From NCBI RefSeq assembly GCF_900221005.1, contig NZ_OBQI01000003.1:434001-498000 (forward strand): 64,000 nt of DNA. The letters run 5' to 3'. This DNA comes from Blastococcus aggregatus. Its GTDB lineage: Bacteria; Actinomycetota; Actinomycetes; Mycobacteriales; Geodermatophilaceae. Numbering within the stretch: position 1 is the stretch's first letter; the number at the start of each line of letters is the position of its first letter. Position numbers and translations under genes: made by a program. Below are positions 59,545-64,000 of the stretch, in pieces. A model generated the notes under the pieces. The model was not told where the DNA came from and did not search any database. It worked only from the letters and a program-made list of their open reading frames with translations.

Positions 59545-59745
59545 CGTACCTCCATCACAGGGGTGTCACGATCGCGGGAACGGTACATGGCCGGACACTC
59601 CGTAACGGAGCCCGGCTCCCGTCTCGCACCCCTACGGTGCCATGCTCGCGCGCCCGGCAGGAGCTCCGACCCGGCGCACGACGATCAGCTTTCCGGGTGA
59701 CCGGAGGACTACTCGTGCGCGTCCGGGGGCAGGACCAGCGCAGTC

Positions 59746-59770
59746 GCCCGTCCGGTCGCACCGGACGGGC
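59746..59770 (+). other. Hairpin in the leader of the cupin gene
   Basis: GCCCGTCCGG (59746-59755) and CCGGACGGGC (59761-59770) pair perfectly around TCGCA, 40 bases before the cupin start. A possible -10, TACGGT, lies at 59633-59638, so the leader would be about 165 bases. The rest of the 59545-59810 gap shows nothing clear. Confidence 0.5.
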
Positions 59771-59810
59771 CGCCTCCTGCAGCCGCGCCGAGACGAGAGG
59801 AGCGCCATCC

Positions 59811-60212
59811 ATGGCGTCCGTCATCCACTACACGATCGCGACCGAGGCCGAGAAGAGCCCGGACTTCCGTCGCGTCCTCTGGACCGGGGAGCACACCCAG
59901 CTGGTCATCATGACGATCCCCAAGGGCGGGGAGATCGGCGAGGAGGTCCACGAGGTGGACCAGATCCTCACCTTCGTCAGCGGCACCGGGAAGGCGATCA
60001 TCTCCGGCTCGGAGAAGGTGGTGGCCCAGGGCGACCTGGTCGTCGTCCCCGCCGGCAAGAAGCACAACTTCCTCAACACCGGTGAGAACCCGCTCATCCT
60101 CTACACCGTCTACGGCCCGGCCGAGCACGCCGACGGCGCGGTGCACAAGACCAAGGAGGAGGCGGACGCCCTCGAGGAGGCCGGCAAGGACGAGCCCCCG
60201 ACGTCCGACTGA
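59811..60212 (+). CDS. Single-domain cupin protein
   Basis: A 133-residue cupin. The first cupin motif is seen in the EEVHEVDQILTFVSGTGKAIISG stretch with His and Glu metal ligands, and the second in GDLVVVPAGKKHNFLNTG with the final His. This small, single-domain form resembles mannose-6-phosphate-isomerase-like cupins, but no substrate can be named. The C-terminus is acidic and Lys-rich. The ATG at 59811 follows GAGGAG; a longer in-frame beginning at 59637 would include the leader hairpin and is unlikely. Confidence 0.9.
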   Translation: MASVIHYTIATEAEKSPDFRRVLWTGEHTQLVIMTIPKGGEIGEEVHEVDQILTFVSGTGKAIISGSEKVVAQGDLVVVPAGKKHNFLNTGENPLILYTVYGPAEHADGAVHKTKEEADALEEAGKDEPPTSD

Positions 60213-60218
60213 GCACCT

Positions 60219-60248
60219 GGCGGAGGGGCCCTCGCCGGCCCCTCCGCC
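60219..60248. terminator. Terminator hairpin between cupin and universal stress protein genes
   Basis: GGCGGAGGGGCC (60219-60230) and GGCCCCTCCGCC (60237-60248) pair perfectly around CTCGCC between convergent genes. Confidence 0.9.
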
Positions 60249-60263
60249 CGCCCGGGCGACCGG

Positions 60264-61202
60264 TCAGCCGGCGGAGGCGTGCCGTCCGGCGTCCTCGCCC
60301 TCCGGCACGACCATGACCGGGCACGGCCCCGACAGCACGCAGTGCAGCGCCACCGAGCCCATGAGCAGACCGCGCACGGCGCCCTGCCCGTGCCCGCCGA
60401 CCACCAGCAGCGCGGCATCCCGTGCGGCCTCCACCAGGACGTTTCCCGCCGGTCCCTCGAGGCTCTCCACCCGCACCGGCACCCCGTCCGGCAGGCGGGC
60501 ACCGGCCACCTGCTGTTCCGCCGCGGCCCGCACCTCCCCGGCGAGCTGCTCGGGCGGTGGCATCACCACCGCGTAGGCGTCGCTCCAATAGCTGGCCGCG
60601 GAGTACGCCGCGACGGCCACCACCTCGGCCCCGAGCAGCTGCGCCTCGGTGGCCGCCCGCTCCAGGGCGGCGCCCGAGGCGGCGGACCCGTCCAGCCCGA
60701 CGACGACGCGCGGCGGGCCGGAGGCGCTGTCGGCGGTCGCGTCCGCGGCCCCCGCGTGCACCACGACGACCGGCACCCGGGCGTGGGTGACGCAGCTGAG
60801 CGCGACCGAGCCGAGCACCAGGCTCTTCACCGCGCCGCGGCCCCGGCTGCCGACCACGAGCAGGCCGGCGTCCTCCGCCGCCGCGAGCAGCATGGGTGCC
60901 GGCGGCCCGGCCACCGCCAGGACCTGCACCGGGACGTCGGGCTGCCCGACCTCGGCCCGCACCTCGTCGACGAGCGCGCCGGCCCGTCCCAGCGTGTCGG
61001 CGCGCACCGCCTCCAACTGCTTCTCGTCGAGCAGGAGCGGGTCGGCCAGGTACAGCTGTACCGGGAAGCTGCTGACGACCTCCACCGGCGCGCCGCGCCG
61101 GGCGGCGTCGGCCAGCGCCCACCCCAGGGCGATGCGCGCCCCGGGTGATCCGTCCACGCCGACGACCGTGCGGCCCGCGTGTCCCTGCTCGTCGTCCGTC
61201 AC
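60264..61202 (-). CDS. Tandem universal stress protein (two UspA domains)
   Basis: A 312-residue protein with two UspA domains (about 10-145 and 160-300). Each keeps the ATP-binding motif: VVGSRGRGAVKSLVLGSV and VVGGHGQGAVRGLLMGSV. The start is the GTG at 61202 with AGGAGC six bases upstream. Its position just downstream of acetate kinase/phosphoketolase on the same strand (67 bases, small stem at 61252-61269) fits the frequent link of such proteins with fermentative or low-oxygen metabolism. Confidence 0.93.
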   Translation of the reverse strand: MTDDEQGHAGRTVVGVDGSPGARIALGWALADAARRGAPVEVVSSFPVQLYLADPLLLDEKQLEAVRADTLGRAGALVDEVRAEVGQPDVPVQVLAVAGPPAPMLLAAAEDAGLLVVGSRGRGAVKSLVLGSVALSCVTHARVPVVVVHAGAADATADSASGPPRVVVGLDGSAASGAALERAATEAQLLGAEVVAVAAYSAASYWSDAYAVVMPPPEQLAGEVRAAAEQQVAGARLPDGVPVRVESLEGPAGNVLVEAARDAALLVVGGHGQGAVRGLLMGSVALHCVLSGPCPVMVVPEGEDAGRHASAG

Positions 61203-61269
61203 CGCTGCTCCTGTCGTCGAGGTCCGGCTGCGAGGCTGCCGGGATCACGCCCCGGGCACAAGGGCCCGG

Positions 61270-62367
61270 TCAGCCGTCCAGCAGCTGCCGCACCTGCCGC
61301 TGGATCTCCAGATCCTCTCGGGAGGTGACCACCACGGTGCGCGCGGCCGCGCCCTCGGCGGTCACGTCGGCGTCCCCGTCCACCGCGTCGTTGCGCGCGG
61401 GGTCGACCGCGAGGCCGAGATGGCCGAGCGCCGCACCGACGGCGGCGCGCACCGGAGCCGCGTGCTCCCCCACGCCCCCGGTCATCACCAGCAGGTCCAG
61501 CCCCCCGGTCGAGGCGGTCATCGCCGCGATCTCCCGGGTCAGCCGGTGGAGGTAGACATCGGCGGCCAGAGCGCAGTCCGGGTCGCCGTCGTCCCGCCCG
61601 GCCAGCACCTCGCGCAGGTCGCCCGAGGTGCCCGAGAGCCCCTTGAGCCCGGAGTGGTGCTCCAGCACGTCGGCCAGCTCGGCCGGCGGCACGTGCCCGT
61701 GCTCCAGCAGCCAGAGCAGCAACCCGGGATCCAGCGTGCCCGGCCGGGTGTTCATCACCAGCCCGGCCAGAGGGGTGAACCCCATCGTCGTGTCCACCGA
61801 GATCCCGCCCCGGACGGCGGCGAGCGAGGCGCCGGCACCGAGGTGGCAGCTCACGATGCGCAGCTCCTCGACCGGCCGGCCGACGAGCTCGGCGCCCCGC
61901 CGGGCCGCCCACGCGTGCGAGAGCCCGTGGAACCCGTACCGGCGCAGGCCCCAGCGCTGGTTCCACTCCCGCGGGACGGCGTAGGTAGCGGCGGCGGGGG
62001 GCAGCGTCGCGTGGAACGTGGTGTCGAAGCAGGCCACCGCCGGCACGTCGGGCAGCAGGGCCCCCGCCGCCGTGATGCCGGCCAGGGCCCGCGGGTTGTG
62101 CAGCGGCGCGAGATGGCTGATCGACCAGAGGTAGGAGACGACCAGCTCGTCGATCACCACGGGGCCGGTGTGCCGGGGTCCGCCGTGCACCACGCGGTGC
62201 CCCACGGCGTCGACGGGCCCGGCTCCGGCGAGGAACTCCTCCAGCGGCGCGAGGTGCCGGTCGCCGTCCCACCGCTGCACGGTGGTGGCGGCGACGACCT
62301 CGCCGTCGGGGTCCAGCACCCCCAGCTTCAGGCTGCTGGAGCCCGCGTTGACGACCAGCAGCCTCAC
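61270..62367 (-). CDS. ackA: Acetate kinase
   Basis: A 365-residue ASKHA-fold kinase that turns acetyl phosphate and ADP into acetate and [18 protein letters not shown] (4-18), HRVVHGG, the catalytic Asp in [22 protein letters not shown] and [13 protein letters not shown] are present, with [12 protein letters not shown] at the C-terminus. It is somewhat shorter than the usual 395-400. The GTG start overlaps the phosphoketolase stop (GTGA), so acetyl phosphate made by that enzyme is likely its substrate. Acetate assimilation in reverse is also possible. Confidence 0.95.
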   Translation of the reverse strand: MRLLVVNAGSSSLKLGVLDPDGEVVAATTVQRWDGDRHLAPLEEFLAGAGPVDAVGHRVVHGGPRHTGPVVIDELVVSYLWSISHLAPLHNPRALAGITAAGALLPDVPAVACFDTTFHATLPPAAATYAVPREWNQRWGLRRYGFHGLSHAWAARRGAELVGRPVEELRIVSCHLGAGASLAAVRGGISVDTTMGFTPLAGLVMNTRPGTLDPGLLLWLLEHGHVPPAELADVLEHHSGLKGLSGTSGDLREVLAGRDDGDPDCALAADVYLHRLTREIAAMTASTGGLDLLVMTGGVGEHAAPVRAAVGAALGHLGLAVDPARNDAVDGDADVTAEGAAARTVVVTSREDLEIQRQVRQLLDG

Positions 62368-64000
62368 GCCTCCGGCTCCTTCAGCGGGTCGCCGCCCGGC
62401 GTGGCGGGGCCGGACGCCGGGGACCACTGCCAGTTCCGGATCTCGGGCAGATCCTCGCCGTGCGTGCGCACGTACTGACGGTGTTCGGTGATCATGTCGC
62501 GGAGCCGGTCGCGGGCGTGCGAGCCGACGGCGTGCAGCCGCGGAACCCGGTCGATGACGTCGATGGCCAGGTTGTAGCGGTCCATGCGGTTCATGACGCA
62601 GATGTCGAAGGGCGTCGTCGTCGTGCCCTCCTCCACGTACCCGCGCACGTGGAAGTTGTCGTGGTTGGCCCGCCGGTAGGTCAACCGGTGGATCAGCCAC
62701 GGGTAGCCGTGATAGGCGAAGATCACCGGTTTGTCGCGGGTGAAGTAGGCGTCGAACTCCCGGTCGGAGAGCCCGTGCGGGTGCTCGCGGTCGTCCTGCA
62801 GCCGCATGAGGTCCACGACGTTGACCACCCGGATGCGCAGGTCGGGGAACCAGCCGCGCAGGATCTCCACCGCCGCGAGGGTCTCCATGGTCGGCACGTC
62901 ACCGGCGCAGCCGAGCACGACGTCGGGCTCGGTGCCTTCGTCGGTGCTGGCCCACGACCAGATCCCGATGCCCTTGGTGCAGTGCTCGACGGCGCTGTCG
63001 ATGTCCAGGTACTGCAGGGCCGGCTGCTTGCCCGCGACGATGATGTTCACGTACTGCTCGGTGCGCAGGCAGTGGTCGGCGACCGAGAGCAACGTGTTCG
63101 CGTCCGGCGGCAGGTAGACCCGGATGACGTCGGCCTTCTTGTTGACGGCGTGGTCGATGAAGCCCGGATCCTGGTGCGAGAAGCCGTTGTGGTCCTGGCG
63201 CCACACGTGCGAGGTCAGCAGGTAGTTCAGCGAGGCGATGGGCCGCCGCCACGGGATGTCGTTGGTGGTCTTGAGCCATTTCGCGTGCTGGTTGAACATC
63301 GAGTCGACGACGTGGATGAACGCCTCGTAGCAGGAGAAGAACCCGTGCCGGCCGGTGAGCAGGTAGCCCTCCAGCCAGCCCTGGCAGAGGTGCTCGGACA
63401 GCACCTCCATCACCCGCCCGTCCGGTGCCAGCGAGTCGTCGCCCGGTAGCCGCTCGGCCATCCACGCCCGGTCGGTGACCTCGAGGACCGCACCCAGCCG
63501 GTTGGAGTTGTTCTCGTCGGGAGCGAAGACGCGGAACGTCGTCATGTTCTCGCGCATCACCTCGCGCAGGAACGCCCCGAGCACCCGGGTCGCCTCCACC
63601 GCGCCGGTACCGGGCGCGTCCACCGGCACCGCGGAGTCGCGGAAGTCGGGCATCCGCAGAGGCTGCAGCAGCTTCCCGCCGTTGGCGTGCGGATTGGCGC
63701 TCATCCGCCGGTCGTGGGCGGGATGCAGGTCGCGGACGGCGGGCACGGGGGCGCCGTCGTCGTCGAACAGTTCCTCGGGCCGGTAGCTGCGCAGCCACTC
63801 CTCGAGCACCGCCCGGTGGCCGTCGTCCTCGCGGGCGTTCTTGAACGGCACCTGGTGCGACCGCCAGGTGCCCTCCACCTGCAGCCCGTCGACCTCGTGC
63901 GGCCCGGTCCAGCCCTTGGGCGAGGCCAGCACGATCATCGGCCAGCGCGGCCGTTCGGTCTCGCCCTCCTCGCGAGCGCGGCGCCGGATCTCCGCGATCT
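62364..64000 (-). CDS. Xylulose-5-phosphate/fructose-6-phosphate phosphoketolase, C-terminal part
   Basis: The last 544 residues of a thiamine-diphosphate phosphoketolase (full length about 800) are visible; the start is beyond the right edge. It cleaves xylulose 5-phosphate or fructose 6-phosphate with phosphate to acetyl phosphate and glyceraldehyde 3-phosphate or erythrose 4-phosphate. Family stretches include [56 protein letters not shown] and [18 protein letters not shown]. The stop overlaps the ackA start. Together they form a two-step ATP-yielding bypass of glycolysis. Confidence 0.96.
   Translation of the reverse strand, partial: IAEIRRRAREEGETERPRWPMIVLASPKGWTGPHEVDGLQVEGTWRSHQVPFKNAREDDGHRAVLEEWLRSYRPEELFDDDGAPVPAVRDLHPAHDRRMSANPHANGGKLLQPLRMPDFRDSAVPVDAPGTGAVEATRVLGAFLREVMRENMTTFRVFAPDENNSNRLGAVLEVTDRAWMAERLPGDDSLAPDGRVMEVLSEHLCQGWLEGYLLTGRHGFFSCYEAFIHVVDSMFNQHAKWLKTTNDIPWRRPIASLNYLLTSHVWRQDHNGFSHQDPGFIDHAVNKKADVIRVYLPPDANTLLSVADHCLRTEQYVNIIVAGKQPALQYLDIDSAVEHCTKGIGIWSWASTDEGTEPDVVLGCAGDVPTMETLAAVEILRGWFPDLRIRVVNVVDLMRLQDDREHPHGLSDREFDAYFTRDKPVIFAYHGYPWLIHRLTYRRANHDNFHVRGYVEEGTTTTPFDICVMNRMDRYNLAIDVIDRVPRLHAVGSHARDRLRDMITEHRQYVRTHGEDLPEIRNWQWSPASGPATPGGDPLKEPEA

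Noticed and set aside
1-64000. tRNA, rRNA, insertion sequence, integrase or prophage genes
   Set aside because: None seen on reading both strands; no transposase-like protein or target-site duplication was found. A covariance search was not possible here.

Overview
The window is a very GC-rich, densely coded chromosomal segment of an actinobacterium. Mqo, a sigma factor/zinc anti-sigma pair, EthA/EthR-like and AftD/DUF3068 proteins, MEDS-domain regulators, and GTG or apparently leaderless starts fit a member of the Geodermatophilaceae (Blastococcus, Geodermatophilus or Modestobacter-like). That family assignment is inference from gene content. I saw no tRNA, rRNA, CRISPR array, transposase or phage gene, so this looks like ordinary core plus niche-specific chromosome.

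Left third (1-24.6 kb). A partial tryptophan 2,3-dioxygenase-like gene is followed by mqo, a cold-shock gene with a strong terminator, a flavodoxin, a sigma/anti-sigma pair and a formate/nitrite channel. From 5.4 to 12.0 kb lies a divergent catabolic island. CoA-transferase, citryl-CoA-lyase-like protein, MDR reductase and intradiol dioxygenase run left; an amidohydrolase and an IclR regulator run right. The shared intergenic region has two TTGACA boxes and two copies of the palindrome CGGAC-N4-GTCCG. Then come a pyridoxal kinase, a lipoprotein, peptide release factor 3 preceded by a possible leaderless leader peptide, a DUF5709/UBP zinc-finger divergent pair, succinate-semialdehyde dehydrogenase, mannitol dehydrogenase and a two-gene acyl-CoA dehydrogenase operon.

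Middle (24.6-45.7 kb). A translationally coupled HDOD and PAS-GGDEF-EAL pair suggests cyclic-di-GMP signalling. It is followed by a leucine-rich-repeat protein, the proton-pumping transhydrogenase pntA-pntB, two overlapping MEDS-domain regulators (STAS, then anti-sigma-type ATPase), a GH3 lipoprotein and a secreted lytic transglycosylase under a ydaO-type (cyclic-di-AMP) riboswitch. An ethA-ethR divergon follows; ethA overlaps a downstream short-chain dehydrogenase, and the intergenic promoter/operator resembles that of Mycobacterium tuberculosis. Next are a universal stress protein, a DivIVA-like coiled-coil protein, a CE1758/CE1759-type flavin monooxygenase-reductase operon and an FMN-binding glutamate-synthase-like protein.

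Right third (45.7-64 kb). Gluconate-type and MFS transporters precede a cell-envelope block: lipoprotein, giant AftD-like arabinofuranosyltransferase, DUF3068 protein, methyltransferase, GT4 glycosyltransferase, polysaccharide flippase and a second methyltransferase. The window ends with a cupin, a tandem universal stress protein, and acetate kinase coupled to a phosphoketolase that runs off the right edge. The last two would turn sugar phosphates into acetyl phosphate and then acetate plus ATP. Convergent gene pairs are commonly separated by strong hairpins that can terminate both directions.
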